The notes beneath the pieces were generated by a model, which worked only from the letters and a program-made list of their open reading frames with translations, ran no database searches and had not been told where the DNA came from. Below, piece by piece: positions 8,196 through 17,186 of a stretch of 64,000 nucleotides of DNA (positions are counted from its first letter, which is position 1; the number at the start of each line of letters is the position of its first letter). The DNA comes from Variovorax boronicumulans (GTDB lineage Bacteria > Pseudomonadota > Gammaproteobacteria > Burkholderiales > Burkholderiaceae_C), in contig NZ_VEDO01000026.1 of assembly GCF_007677875.1 (NCBI RefSeq), positions 1 to 64,000 on the forward strand. Direction: 5' to 3'. A program made the translations under genes and the position numbers.

Positions 8196-9158
8196 ATGAT
8201 CAAACGCCACCTCCTCATTGCCCTGGGCCTGGCCTTTGCGGCCCCCGTGTTCGCGCAGGGCTTTCCCAACAAGCCGGTCACACTGGTCGTGCCCTTTCCG
8301 CCCGGTGGCGGCACCGACACCGGCGGCCGCGTGATCGCCGAGCAACTGGGCCGCCGCTGGGGCCAGCCCGTCATCGTGGAGAACAAGGGCGGCGCGGCCG
8401 GCCAGATCGGCGCGGACTACGTCGCCAAGGCGCGGCCGGACGGCTGCACGCTGCTGCTGGGCAACATCGGCACGCAGGCCATCAACCCGCTGCTGTACCC
8501 CAAGATGCCCTACGACGCGGACAAGGCCTTCGCGCCCGTCTCGCTCGTGGCCGAACTGCCGCTGGCCATGATGGTCAACCCGGCCGTGCCGGCGAAAACC
8601 GCGGCCGAGTTCGTCGCGCTGGCCAAGGCCCAGCCCGGCAAGATGAGCTACAGCAGCTCGGGCGCGGGCGGTGCGCCGCACCTGGCGGCCGAGATGTTCA
8701 AGGACCAGACCGGCGCCTTCATCCTGCACGTGCCCTACCGTGGCGGCGGCCCGGCCATCGCCGACCTGCTGGCCGGCCATGTGCAGCTGTCCTTCATGAC
8801 CGTGCTCGAAGCCTCCGGCCACATCAAGGCCGGCAAGCTGCGCGCACTGGCCGTGACGGGCGACAAGCGCGTGCCCGCCTTCCCGGACGTGCCCACGCTG
8901 GCCGAGAAGACGGTGCCGGGCTTCAACGCGATCTCCTGGATCGGCCTGCTCGCGCCCGCCGGTACGCCGCAGGACGTGCAGGACAAGATCGCCGCCGACG
9001 TGCGCGCCGTGCTCGCCGACGAAGCGGTGAAGGCCCGCTTCGTGGCCCTGGGCGGCGTGCCGCGCGCCACGACCCCCGCCGAGTTCGCCAAGCTCATCAC
9101 GGACGACCGCGCGCGCTACGCCCAGATCATCCGCAGTCGCAACATCACGATCGAATGA
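8196..9158 (+). CDS. Bug/TctC-family periplasmic solute receptor
   Basis: 320 aa. Sec signal peptide (MIKRHLLIALGLAFAAPVFA) cleaved before QGFPNKP. The family hallmark IVPFPPGGGTD-type loop is at about 30-40, the ENKGGAAG loop follows, and the later HVPYRGGGPA block that contacts the carboxylate ligand is present. These receptors bind organic acids for tripartite tricarboxylate (TctABC) transporters. No TctA or TctB membrane genes are nearby, as is common for expanded Bug sets in Burkholderiales. It sits 25 bp after the dehydrogenase and is followed by a gene-end repeat 11 bases past the stop. Confidence 0.92.
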   Translation: MIKRHLLIALGLAFAAPVFAQGFPNKPVTLVVPFPPGGGTDTGGRVIAEQLGRRWGQPVIVENKGGAAGQIGADYVAKARPDGCTLLLGNIGTQAINPLLYPKMPYDADKAFAPVSLVAELPLAMMVNPAVPAKTAAEFVALAKAQPGKMSYSSSGAGGAPHLAAEMFKDQTGAFILHVPYRGGGPAIADLLAGHVQLSFMTVLEASGHIKAGKLRALAVTGDKRVPAFPDVPTLAEKTVPGFNAISWIGLLAPAGTPQDVQDKIAADVRAVLADEAVKARFVALGGVPRATTPAEFAKLITDDRARYAQIIRSRNITIE

Positions 9159-9169
9159 AATGGGTCCTC

Positions 9170-9297
9170 CCCCGTTTGGATTTCTCACTGCGTGTAGAAA
9201 TCCCATCCCCCCCAGGGGGCGCCGCCAGCGGCCTGGCAGAGCCAGTTCCGCGGCGTCTGCTGGCATGGCCTGCTCCGCGGCCTTCGGAGCCGCGGCC
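9170..9297 (+). repeat. Gene-end repeat element, copy B
   Basis: Second copy of the element, 11 bases after the Bug stop codon and in the same orientation. Hairpin GGATTTCT (9178-9185) with AGAAATCC (9196-9203) around a 10-base loop CACTGCGTGT, then CCCATCCCCCCCAGGGGGCG and the conserved GGCCTGCTCCGCGGCC tail. It fills most of the 177 bp before the next gene of the operon. Confidence 0.85.
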
Positions 9298-9335
9298 TGC
9301 AGGCCAGTCCTGTGCAACGCGAGCGGTGCGCTGCG

Positions 9336-10028
9336 ATGAGCGGCTACGTGCTCATGCCGGCGGCACCGGTCACGCTCGCCGTGGCCGGTACCCAGGCCAT
9401 GTTCCCGGTCAACCGCGTGTTCTGCATCGGCCGCAACTACGCCTGGAGCGCCGGTGAGCCGCGGCCCACCGAAATGCCGGCCTGGTTCATGAAGCCGGCC
9501 AGCGCCGTGGTGCCCGCCGAGGGCGAGCTGCCCTACCCTCCGCAGACCACGGAGTTCTGCCACGAGATCGAGCTCGTCGTGGCCATCGGCCTGGGCGGGC
9601 GCGGCATCGATGCCGCACAGGCGCAGCCGCACATGTGGGGCTACGCCGCGGGCCTGGACCTCACGCGCCGCGACCTGCAGCGCGAGGCCAAGCGGCTGGG
9701 CGGACCCTGGGAGCCTGCCAAGGCCTTCGACCGTTCCGCGCCTTGCACGCCCTTGGTACCTGCCGCGTCCATCGGCCACCCGCGCCGGGGGGCCATCTGG
9801 CTCGCCGTGAACGGCACGCAGCGCCAGCGCGCGGACATTTCGGCGCTGCTGTGGCCCGTGCCAGACCTCGTGGCCATGCTGTCGCGCTCGGTCACGCTGC
9901 TGCCCGGCGACCTGATCTTCACCGGCACGCCTGCAGGTGTCGGCCCGCTGCAGGTCGGCGACCGCATCACGGGCGGCGTCGCCGGGATCGGCGATTTCTC
10001 CATGACCGTCACTTCCGAACCAACATGA
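9336..10028 (+). CDS. Fumarylacetoacetate hydrolase family protein
   Basis: 230 aa, typical of the small FAH family (YcgM/FahD1-like). The chain opens with [15 protein letters not shown], and the metal-binding acids follow: Glu77 and Glu79 in [11 protein letters not shown], Asp108 in [10 protein letters not shown]. The late [11 protein letters not shown] block is also diagnostic. Such enzymes hydrolyse C-C bonds in beta-diketo acids, decarboxylate oxaloacetate, or hydrate/isomerise acids in aromatic and sugar-acid breakdown. The start chosen is the ATG at 9336; upstream in-frame codons run into repeat DNA. Its stop overlaps the next ATG (ATGA), indicating coupled translation with the SDR. Confidence 0.9.
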   Translation: MSGYVLMPAAPVTLAVAGTQAMFPVNRVFCIGRNYAWSAGEPRPTEMPAWFMKPASAVVPAEGELPYPPQTTEFCHEIELVVAIGLGGRGIDAAQAQPHMWGYAAGLDLTRRDLQREAKRLGGPWEPAKAFDRSAPCTPLVPAASIGHPRRGAIWLAVNGTQRQRADISALLWPVPDLVAMLSRSVTLLPGDLIFTGTPAGVGPLQVGDRITGGVAGIGDFSMTVTSEPT

Positions 10029-10786
10029 ACACGACCCCTCCCCGCATCGCGCTCGTCACGGGCGCCGGCAGCGGCATCGGCCGTGCGGCCGCGCTGGGCC
10101 TGCTTGAAGACGGCTTCACCGTCGTGCTGGCCGGCCGCCGCGCCGAGCCGCTAAACGCCCTCGTGGACCAGGCAAGCGCCCGCGGCCAGAGCGCACTGGC
10201 CGTGCCCACCGACGTGACAGCCCCGGCCAGCGTCGACGCGCTGTTCGCCACCATCGAGAAGACCTATGGCCGGCTCGACGTGCTGTTCAACAACGCCGGC
10301 GTGAACGCGCCCGCCGTGCCCATGGACGAGCTGCCGCTGGACAAGTGGTTCGCCGTGCTCGCCACCAACGTGACGGGCGTGTTCCTGTGTGCCCGCGCCG
10401 CCTTCGGCCTCATGCGCCGGCAGTCGCCGCAGGGCGGGCGCATCATCAACAACGGCTCGATCTCGGCCCATGTGCCGCGGCCCTTCACGGCGCCCTACAC
10501 CGCCAGCAAGCATGCCGTGAGCGGCATCACCAAGTCGCTCGCGCTGGACGGCCGCGCCTTCGACATCGTGGCCAGCCAGATCGACATCGGCAACGCGCTG
10601 ACCGAGCTGTCCGAGCGCATGACGCGCGGCGTGCTGCAGGCCAACGGCCAGACCGCACCCGAACCCATGATGGACGCCAGGCACGTGGCCGATGCGGTGC
10701 GCCACATCGCCGCGCTGCCGCTGTCGGCCAACGTGCTGAACATGACGGTGATGGCCAGCGCCATGCCCTTCGTCGGCCGCGGCTGA
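10025..10786 (+). CDS. Short-chain dehydrogenase/reductase (SDR)
   Basis: 253 aa classical [11 protein letters not shown] cofactor loop at 12-19, NNAG at 89-92, catalytic Ser145 or 147 (NNGSISA), Tyr158 and Lys162 (YTASK). It oxidises or reduces a hydroxy/keto substrate with NAD(P). AGRR at 36-39 after strand two favours NADP, which is inference. Its start overlaps the FAH stop by 4 bases. The operon (2-hydroxyacid dehydrogenase, FAH hydrolase, SDR and two Bug receptors) looks like a pathway for an unusual hydroxy acid or sugar acid; the substrate cannot be read from sequence. Confidence 0.92.
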   Translation: MNTTPPRIALVTGAGSGIGRAAALGLLEDGFTVVLAGRRAEPLNALVDQASARGQSALAVPTDVTAPASVDALFATIEKTYGRLDVLFNNAGVNAPAVPMDELPLDKWFAVLATNVTGVFLCARAAFGLMRRQSPQGGRIINNGSISAHVPRPFTAPYTASKHAVSGITKSLALDGRAFDIVASQIDIGNALTELSERMTRGVLQANGQTAPEPMMDARHVADAVRHIAALPLSANVLNMTVMASAMPFVGRG

Positions 10787-10814
10787 CCCGACCACCACCC
10801 CGAGGAGACACACC

Positions 10815-11789
10815 ATGCAACGCAAGACCCTGCTCAAGACCCTGGCCGCCAGCTCGGTGCTCGCCCTGGCGCCCACGCTGGCGTCCGCCCAGGCGTACCC
10901 GACCCGGCCGATCAAGATCATCGTGCCGGCCCCGCCCGGCGGCGCCATCGACCTGATCGCGCGCGTGGTCGGCGACAAGCTCGCCACCGCGATGGGCCAG
11001 CCCGTGATCGTGGACAACCGGCCCGGCGCCTCCAACAACCTGGGCACCGACGTGCTGGCCAAGTCGCCGCCCGACGGCTACACCATCGGCATCGTGGGCG
11101 GCAGCCACAACATCAACAAGTTCCTGTTCAAGAACCTGGGCTGGGATCCGCAAAAGAGCTTCGAGCCCATCGTCTACACGCACGTGGTGCCGCTGGTGTT
11201 CGCGATCTACCCGCAGATCCCGGCCAAGACCTTGCCCGAGCTCGTGGCCTGGATGAAGGCGCACCCGGCCGACGCCAAGGTCGCCACCTCGGGGCGCGGC
11301 AGCGCGCAGGAGATGGCGGCCGAGATGTTCCGCATGGCCTCGGGCACCGACATGCTGCTGGTGCCCTACAAGGGTTCGTCGGCCGCGCACCCGGACCTGC
11401 TGGGCGGGCGCACCGCGTTGTACATCGACACCATCAGCGCCATCCTTCCGCAGGTCAAGGGCGGCAACGTGCGCGCGGTGGCCGTGTCCACGCTCAAGCG
11501 CACTTCTGCTCTGCCCGACGTGCCCACCGCCGACGAGCAGGGCCTGAAAGGCTACGACGCCAACACCAACGGCGGCTTCCTGGCGCCGGCCGGCACGCCC
11601 AAGCCCATCGTCGACAAGCTCAACGCCGAGATCAACGCGGCCCTGAAGCTGCCCGACGTGCGCAGCAAGCTCGAAGCCGCGGGCATCGAGGTCCAGGGCG
11701 GCACGCCACAGGACTATGCGGCGGTCATCCAATCCGACCTGGCGAAGTGGGCCAAGGTCGTGAAGGCGGCCGGCATCCAGCCGGATTGA
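10815..11789 (+). CDS. Bug/TctC-family periplasmic solute receptor
   Basis: 324 aa. Signal peptide (MQRKTLLKTLAASSVLALAP...ASA) then AYPTRPIKIIVPAPPGG, where the usual FPPGG is APPGG, with AIDLIARVVG following. The DNRPGASNN and VPYKGSSAAHPDL loops fit the Bug family. It closes the operon that began at 7217 and is a second, divergent receptor in the same unit, so the operon may import two related acids. No permease partner is adjacent. It converges with terC, leaving only 3 bases between stops. Confidence 0.92.
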   Translation: MQRKTLLKTLAASSVLALAPTLASAQAYPTRPIKIIVPAPPGGAIDLIARVVGDKLATAMGQPVIVDNRPGASNNLGTDVLAKSPPDGYTIGIVGGSHNINKFLFKNLGWDPQKSFEPIVYTHVVPLVFAIYPQIPAKTLPELVAWMKAHPADAKVATSGRGSAQEMAAEMFRMASGTDMLLVPYKGSSAAHPDLLGGRTALYIDTISAILPQVKGGNVRAVAVSTLKRTSALPDVPTADEQGLKGYDANTNGGFLAPAGTPKPIVDKLNAEINAALKLPDVRSKLEAAGIEVQGGTPQDYAAVIQSDLAKWAKVVKAAGIQPD

Positions 11790-11792
11790 CGC

Positions 11793-12581
11793 TCAGGCCC
11801 CCGCGCTGCGCTGCTTGGCGCGGCGCGAGAACATGTTCAGCACCTCCACCAGCGTGGAGAACGCCATGGCGGCGTAGATGTAGCCCTTGGGCACGTGCAC
11901 GCCGAAGCCTTCGGCGATCAGCACGGCGCCGATCATGAGCAGGAAGCCCAGCGCCAGCATCACCACCGTGGGGTTCTTGTGGATGAAGTTGGCCAGCGGC
12001 TCGGCCGCCAGCAGCATCACCGTCACGGCCACCAGCACCGCGATGACCATGACCGCCAGGTTGTCCGTCATGCCCACGGCCGTCAGGATGGAGTCGATCG
12101 AGAACACCAGGTCGAGCAGGATGATCTGCACGATCACCGAGGAGAACGACAGCGCCGCCGTCTGCTTGCCCTTCTCGAACACGCTGCCCGTGGGCACCGG
12201 GTCCACGGCATGGTGGATCTCCTTGGTGGCCTTCCAGATCAGGAACAGGCCGCCGGCGATCAGGATCATGTCCTTCCACGAGAACTGGGTCTCGAAGCTG
12301 GGCAGGCCGCTGGGGCCGACGTCGCCCTGCCAGCCCAGGTCGAACACCGGCGCCGTCAGGCCCACGAGCCAGGCGATCATGGACAACAGGCCCAGCCGCA
12401 TGACGAGCGCCAGGCCGATGCCCAGGCGCCGCGCCCGGGCGCGCTGGTTCTCCGGCAGCTTGTTCGACAGGATGGAGATGAAGATCAGGTTGTCGATGCC
12501 CAGCACGACTTCCATCACGACCAGCGCCGCGAGCGCGGCCCAGGCGGCGGGGCTGGTGAACAGGGCCTGCAGGCTTTCCAT
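11793..12581 (-). CDS. TerC-family integral membrane protein
   Basis: 262 aa with about seven transmembrane helices. The two family motifs are MEVVLGIDN (23-31) and DLVFSIDSI (157-165), whose buried acids are thought to bind a metal ion. TerC/Alx/YoaE-type proteins export Mn2+ or take part in tellurite resistance and membrane-protein metalation. The gene is transcribed alone. The 5' region was checked for a manganese (yybP-ykoY) riboswitch and none was recognised. Family is firm; ion specificity is inference from homologues. Confidence 0.9.
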   Translation of the reverse strand: MESLQALFTSPAAWAALAALVVMEVVLGIDNLIFISILSNKLPENQRARARRLGIGLALVMRLGLLSMIAWLVGLTAPVFDLGWQGDVGPSGLPSFETQFSWKDMILIAGGLFLIWKATKEIHHAVDPVPTGSVFEKGKQTAALSFSSVIVQIILLDLVFSIDSILTAVGMTDNLAVMVIAVLVAVTVMLLAAEPLANFIHKNPTVVMLALGFLLMIGAVLIAEGFGVHVPKGYIYAAMAFSTLVEVLNMFSRRAKQRSAGA

Positions 12582-12780
12582 GGTGTGTTCCGGTCGGTGC
12601 GACGCGCCGCATCATGCGCCGCGCCGGCACCGGGGCTGCAATAAGCCGGTCGAGGCAGCGGGATTTCATCGGCGTGTCCAGGTCGCAAGTGGTGTTTCGG
12701 TGCAAGGGCTGGTCCACGGCGCCTTCCGGTAGACCGGTCGGCTATCGTTCGGGCCGGCCCCACCCTGAAACGGACATCCC

Positions 12781-13173
12781 ATGCCCATCGACACGCTCGC
12801 CGTCTGGCACCGACTGGTCTCTACGCGCAACACCCGCGGCCTCGCCGACCTGCTGGCCGACGACGTGGTGTTCCACTCGCCCGTGGTCCACACGCCGCAG
12901 GTCGGCAAGCCGGTGACGACCCAGTACCTGGCGGCCGCCTTCCACGTCTTCTTCAACGAGAGCTTCCGATACGTGCGCGAGACCACGGGGCCGTCGTCCG
13001 CGGTGCTGGAGTTCCAGGTGGAGATCGACGGCATCGCCGTCAACGGCATCGACAGCTTCCAATGGGACGGCACGGGCCGGATCACCGAGTTCAAGGTCTT
13101 CATTCGCCCGCTCAAGGCCATCCAGCTAGTACACCAGAAGATGGCGGCCATGCTGCAGGCGCGCGGGGCCTGA
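12781..13173 (+). CDS. NTF2-like (SnoaL-fold) protein
   Basis: 130 aa. The pattern of an N-terminal helix (LAVWHRLVSTRNTRGLADLLADDVVFHSPV) and then beta strands (AVLEFQVEIDGIAVNGIDSFQWDGTGRITEFKVFIRP split across the sheet) is that of the NTF2/SnoaL fold. Many members bind or isomerise small hydrophobic molecules, and many have no known substrate. Residues such as D27, D28 and H32 could line the pocket. A single gene, with 199 bp to the divergent terC and convergent with the MscS gene. Fold assignment is good, function unknown. Confidence 0.8.
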   Translation: MPIDTLAVWHRLVSTRNTRGLADLLADDVVFHSPVVHTPQVGKPVTTQYLAAAFHVFFNESFRYVRETTGPSSAVLEFQVEIDGIAVNGIDSFQWDGTGRITEFKVFIRPLKAIQLVHQKMAAMLQARGA

Positions 13174-13245
13174 CGGCCTGATCTACGCGGCCGCTGACCT
13201 GCACAGGCGCACCAGCTGCAGCGCACAGCGCCGGTCGCGCAGCGC

Positions 13246-13791
13246 TCAGCTGCCCGCCCGGTGTGTGCGCAGGATGGTGCTGGTCATCATGACGCTGTTC
13301 GGCACGATCAGCTCTTGTTGCCTGTCGTCGCGCAGCAGGGTAAAGCCCAGCGAGATCGTGGCCACGCGCGCCGTCATCGGGCCCAGGCCTGCGGGCGAGG
13401 AAATGCAGATCGTGTCGCCCACGCGCACTTGTCGGTACAGCACCAGCGAGAAGCCCGCGACGAGGTTGCCCAACGTGCTTTGCGCCGCCAATCCAAAGAC
13501 GACCGAGACCACGCTGACACCCGCCAGCAGCGCCGTGCCCAGCGCCCGCAGTTCCGGAACCAGGTGGGCGTAGAGCACGAAGGCGATCAGGTAGGTCAGC
13601 ACCTGGGCCAGCGCGCTGGCGAACTGCAGGGCCGTCACGTCCGACAGATGGTGCTCGACGCGGCGGGCGCCGCCGCGGATCAGCAGCACCGCGACCGAGG
13701 CCAGCAGAAAGAAGACGATGCCCAGCACCGTCGCACCCAGCAGCGTGCGTGGGTCGATGAGGGCGGACACGGGGTGGTGAAGATGCTCCAT
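13246..13791 (-). CDS. Small MscS-family mechanosensitive channel
   Basis: 181 aa from the ATG at 13791; longer in-frame sequence upstream is unlikely to be coding. About three transmembrane helices. The pore helix has the Gly/Ala-rich pattern VSVVFGLAAQSTLGNLVAG that lines MscS pores, followed by the start of the beta domain (YRQVRVGDTICI, then IPNSVMMTS). It gates in response to membrane tension and releases solutes on osmotic downshock. It is shorter than E. coli MscS (286 aa), lacking most of the C-terminal alpha/beta domain. It is divergent from the AEC transporter with 232 bp between, in which I see no clear gene. Confidence 0.88.
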   Translation of the reverse strand: MEHLHHPVSALIDPRTLLGATVLGIVFFLLASVAVLLIRGGARRVEHHLSDVTALQFASALAQVLTYLIAFVLYAHLVPELRALGTALLAGVSVVSVVFGLAAQSTLGNLVAGFSLVLYRQVRVGDTICISSPAGLGPMTARVATISLGFTLLRDDRQQELIVPNSVMMTSTILRTHRAGS

Positions 13792-14023
13792 GCGGTTCCT
13801 TTCTCTGCGAACGGGGCTGCCGGCCTGCGCGTCTGCCCGCGCTCTGGCAGACCACCCCACCGGGCGCAAGCATCGGCGCCGGGCCGGCCCCGGACGGATG
13901 ATGCCGCGGCACCAGAACCGCATGCCACGGTCCGGTACACCGCGGTCCTGCGGCATGGACCTTGCGAGCGTCGGCCAGAATCCAGCCTCTCCCACCGATG
14001 ACGAACCCCTTCCCCTTCCTGCG

Positions 14024-14956
14024 ATGAACGCCGTCGCCCAAGTGCTTGCGGCCACGGGCCCGATCTACCTGCTGATCCTGGCCGGCTTCCTGTGCGTGCG
14101 CCTGCGCGTGTTCGACGCCACGCAGGTGCGCGTGCTCGGCCGCTTCGCCACACTGATCGCGCTTCCCGCGCTGCTGCTGCGCGCGCTGGCCAGCCGGCCG
14201 CTGGGCGAGGTGCTGAGCCCGCGCTTCCTGGCGGCCTACGCAGCCGGCTCGCTTGCCGCGCTGGCGCTGGGCTTCGTCTGGGCCCGCCGCGTGCGGCGCG
14301 AGGGCGTGACCAAGGCCGCCATCATGGGCATGGGCATGTCCGGCTCCAACAGCGCCTTCTTCGGTTACCCGATCGCCTCGCAGCTGCTGGGCCCCGCGGC
14401 CGGGGTGGCGCTGGCGCTCGTGATGCTGGTGGAGAACCTGCTCATGATTCCGCTCGCGCTGTCGGTGGCCGACAGCGGTGGCGGCTCGGGCAGCGTGCTG
14501 CGCCGCCTCGCGGGCCTGGCCCATGCCATGGTGCGCAATCCGCTGGTCGTGGCCATCGCGGTGGGCATCACGGTGTCGGCGCTGGACCTGCCCGTGCCCG
14601 CCGTGCTGCACCAGACCATCAACATCGTCGCGGGCAGCGCGAGCCCGCTGGCGCTGTTCGCGATCGGCGGCGCGCTGGTGGGCCTCAAACCCGGCGGCAT
14701 GCTGGCCGACGTGGCAGCGATCACGCTGGGCAAGCTGGTGCTGCACCCGCTCATGGTGCTGCTGGCCATCACGCTGCTGCCGCCCGTCGACCGCGAACTG
14801 GCCAGGGCCGCGCTGGTCTACGCCTGCGTGCCCATGATGAGCGTCTATGCGGTGCTGGCGCAGAAGTACGAGCTCGAGGGCGTCTGTGCGGCCGCGCTGC
14901 TGGCCACGATGACGCTGTCCTTCCTGAGCATCAACCTCTGGCTGGCCTGGATCTGA
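14024..14956 (+). CDS. AEC-family (auxin efflux carrier type) transporter
   Basis: 310 aa, ten predicted transmembrane segments arranged as two five-helix halves. The Gly-rich crossover of each half is visible (GMSGSNSAFFGYPIA near 108-122; ACVPMMSVYAVLAQ near 266-279). Bacterial AEC proteins export or exchange malate, malonate and other organic acids. The family fits a neighbourhood rich in organic-acid receptors. The start is the ATG at 14024. It ends 3 bases from the convergent LysR gene. Confidence 0.88.
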   Translation: MNAVAQVLAATGPIYLLILAGFLCVRLRVFDATQVRVLGRFATLIALPALLLRALASRPLGEVLSPRFLAAYAAGSLAALALGFVWARRVRREGVTKAAIMGMGMSGSNSAFFGYPIASQLLGPAAGVALALVMLVENLLMIPLALSVADSGGGSGSVLRRLAGLAHAMVRNPLVVAIAVGITVSALDLPVPAVLHQTINIVAGSASPLALFAIGGALVGLKPGGMLADVAAITLGKLVLHPLMVLLAITLLPPVDRELARAALVYACVPMMSVYAVLAQKYELEGVCAAALLATMTLSFLSINLWLAWI

Positions 14957-14959
14957 AAC

Positions 14960-15889
14960 TCAGGCCCCAGCGCCCTGCTGCGTGAAGGCCTGCGCCAGGA
15001 AGTCGACAAAGCTGCGCACCCGGGCCGAGGTCTGGTGGCGCTGCGGGTAGACGGCGTAGATGTCGGCGTCGGGCGTGGCGTACTGCGGCAGCACCTGCAC
15101 GAGGCGGCCGCTGCGCAGGTGGTGCTGCACGTCCCATTCGGCGCGCATGACGATGCCGTGGCCGTCCAGCGCCCACTTCACCGCGATCTCGCCATCGTTG
15201 GTGGTCAGGCTGCCGCGCGTCTTCACCGCTTCGGGCCGGGCGCCGCGGGCTTTGCCCTTGGCGGGCGTGAGGCGCCACACGCCATAGGCCTCCTCGCCCT
15301 GGCGGATGCCGATGCAGTTGTGCGCCGTGAGGTCGTGCGGCACCTTCGGGGTGCCGTGCCGCGCAAGGTAGGCCGGCGCGGCGCACAGCAGCCGGCGGTT
15401 GGCGCCGAGGTGGCGCGCGATGACACGGCTGTCCGGCGGCGCACCGAAGCGCACGCAGACGTCGTACAGATCGTCAGTCGGCGCGGGCGGGTTGACCGAC
15501 AGCTGCAGCTGCACCTGCACCTGCGGATTCTTGCGCACGAAGCGCGAGACCAGCGGCGCCACATGGCTGCGGCCGAAGCCCAGCGTGGCGTTCACGCGCA
15601 AGAGGCCCTGCGGCGTGGCCTTGGACAGGCCCAGCAGCTCGCCCAGCCCGTCGATGTCCGCGAGGATGCGGCGCGCATGTTCCAGGGTGAGCTCGCCCTC
15701 GGGCGTGAGGCCCATGCGGCGCGTGGAGCGGTTCACGAGCAGCACGCCCAGCCGCGCCTCCATCTGCGCCAGCCGCTTGCTGACAGCCGGCAGCGTCACG
15801 CCCAGTTCGCGCGCCGCCGCGCTGAGGCTGGCCGCGCCGGCCAGCGTGGAGAAGAAGCCCAGGTCAGCGGGCTGGATGCCGTGGCCCAT
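14960..15889 (-). CDS. LysR-family regulator, DmlR-like
   Basis: 309 aa. Winged HTH at residues 8-65 (FFSTLAGAASLSAAARELGV, then VSKRLAQMEARLGVLLVNRSTRR), then the two-lobe LysR effector domain. The LNRSTRR-type ending and the early GLLRVNATLGFGR match the DmlR/PerR-like group. It is divergent from a tartrate/D-malate-type dehydrogenase with 107 bp between, the classical LysR arrangement for a neighbouring target. A short dyad GAAT-GG-ATTC (15909-15918) lies in that gap, 20 bases before its own start. Probably activates the dehydrogenase/Bug operon on sensing its acid (inference). Confidence 0.88.
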   Translation of the reverse strand: MGHGIQPADLGFFSTLAGAASLSAAARELGVTLPAVSKRLAQMEARLGVLLVNRSTRRMGLTPEGELTLEHARRILADIDGLGELLGLSKATPQGLLRVNATLGFGRSHVAPLVSRFVRKNPQVQVQLQLSVNPPAPTDDLYDVCVRFGAPPDSRVIARHLGANRRLLCAAPAYLARHGTPKVPHDLTAHNCIGIRQGEEAYGVWRLTPAKGKARGARPEAVKTRGSLTTNDGEIAVKWALDGHGIVMRAEWDVQHHLRSGRLVQVLPQYATPDADIYAVYPQRHQTSARVRSFVDFLAQAFTQQGAGA

Positions 15890-15996
15890 GGTGTTGAGCA
15901 GAAGTTAAGAATGGATTCACTTTAGCGCCGATCCAGCACCTGGCGTGGTTCTTACAGTCCGTCCATCCACCCACTGCTCCAGAAGGAAACGGACCC

Positions 15997-17082
15997 ATGA
16001 AGACCTACAAGATCGCCACCATCCCCGGCGACGGCATCGGCAAGGAGGTCGTGCCGGCCGGCCGCGAAGTGCTCGAGGCAGTGGCGGCCAGCAGCGGCCT
16101 GTGTTTCGAGTTCGAGGACTTCGGCTGGGGCGGCGACTGGTTCCGCGCCCATGGCGAGATGATGCCGGCGAACGGCCTGGAAGCACTCAAGGGCAAGGAC
16201 GCCATCCTGTTCGGCTCGGCCGGCGACCCGCACATCCCCGACCACGTCACGCTATGGGGCCTGCGCCTGAAGATCTGCCAGGGCTTCGACCAGTACGCCA
16301 ACGTGCGGCCCACGCGCATCCTGCGCGGCATCGACGCGCCGCTCAAGCGCTGCGGCCCGGACGATCTGAACTGGGTCATCGTGCGCGAGAACTCCGAGGG
16401 CGAATACTCCGGCGTGGGCGGCCGCGTGCACCAGGGCCATCCGATCGAGGCCGCGACCGACGTGTCCATCATGACCCGCGTGGGCGTGGAGCGCATCCTG
16501 CGCTACGCGTTCCAACTGGCGCAGAGCCGCCCGCGCAAGCAGCTGACCGTGGTGACCAAGAGCAACGCGCAGCGCCACGCCATGGTGATGTGGGACGAGA
16601 TCGCTGCCGAGGTCGCCAAGGGCTTTCCCGACGTGAAGTGGGACAAGGAACTCGTGGACGCCATGACGGCGCGCATGGTCAACAAGCCCGCCACGCTGGA
16701 CACCATCGTCGCCACCAACCTGCATGCCGACATCCTGTCGGACCTGGCGGCCGCGCTGGCCGGCAGCCTGGGCATCGCGCCCACCGGCAACATCGATCCC
16801 GAGCGCCGCTACCCCTCGATGTTCGAGCCCATCCACGGCTCGGCCTTCGACATCATGGGCCAGGGCCTGGCCAATCCGGTGGGCACCTTCTGGTCGGTCG
16901 TGATGCTGCTGGAGCACCTGGGCGAACAAGCCGCCGCACAGCGCGTGATGGCCGCCATCGAACAGGTCACGGCCGACCCCCAACTGCACACGCGCGACCT
17001 GGGCGGCCAGGCCACCACGGCCCAGGTCACGCAGGCCGTCTGCGCCCTGGTGGCCGGCGGCGCCCAGCGCAAGGCCGCCTGA
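15997..17082 (+). CDS. ttuC: Tartrate dehydrogenase / D-malate-type decarboxylating dehydrogenase
   Basis: 361 aa isocitrate/isopropylmalate-dehydrogenase-like fold. IPGDGIGKEV at 8-17, the NAD and substrate loop NWVIVRENSEGEYSG (about 125-139), the metal-binding region LHADILSDLAA (about 243-253) and the NAD-binding HGSAFDIMGQGLANP (about 278-292) match TtuC/DmlA rather than LeuB. It oxidises tartrate and/or D-malate with NAD and a divalent metal, giving oxaloglycolate or pyruvate. It is flanked by a DmlR-like regulator and a Bug receptor, forming a transport/catabolism/regulation set. Choice between tartrate and D-malate is not possible from sequence. Confidence 0.9.
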   Translation: MKTYKIATIPGDGIGKEVVPAGREVLEAVAASSGLCFEFEDFGWGGDWFRAHGEMMPANGLEALKGKDAILFGSAGDPHIPDHVTLWGLRLKICQGFDQYANVRPTRILRGIDAPLKRCGPDDLNWVIVRENSEGEYSGVGGRVHQGHPIEAATDVSIMTRVGVERILRYAFQLAQSRPRKQLTVVTKSNAQRHAMVMWDEIAAEVAKGFPDVKWDKELVDAMTARMVNKPATLDTIVATNLHADILSDLAAALAGSLGIAPTGNIDPERRYPSMFEPIHGSAFDIMGQGLANPVGTFWSVVMLLEHLGEQAAAQRVMAAIEQVTADPQLHTRDLGGQATTAQVTQAVCALVAGGAQRKAA

Positions 17083-17115
17083 GCCCGGCGGGCCCTGCGC
17101 CCGCGCCCTTCCCGC

Positions 17116-17157
17116 CCGTCCCCTTCGCGAAGCGGCCGCCAAGCGCTGCGGGGACGG
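17116..17157 (+). other. GC-rich hairpin between dehydrogenase and Bug genes
   Basis: CCGTCCCC (17116-17123) pairs with GGGGACGG (17150-17157) over a loop with smaller pairings (TTCGCGAA). No T-run follows, so it is not a clear terminator. It could partly attenuate or protect the mRNA between the two cistrons. Confidence 0.4.
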
Positions 17158-17186
17158 CCTTTGCCCGCTGATTCCTGGAGACATGC

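Noticed and set aside
9155-9457. Small protein from 9155 overlapping the FAH gene
   Set aside because: It translates the gene-end repeat (copy B). The same peptide-like string appears with other repeat copies.
12582-12780. Possible manganese (yybP-ykoY) riboswitch before terC
   Set aside because: The conserved loop sequences of that riboswitch were not found in the reverse-complement 5' region. Only GC-rich repeats are seen.
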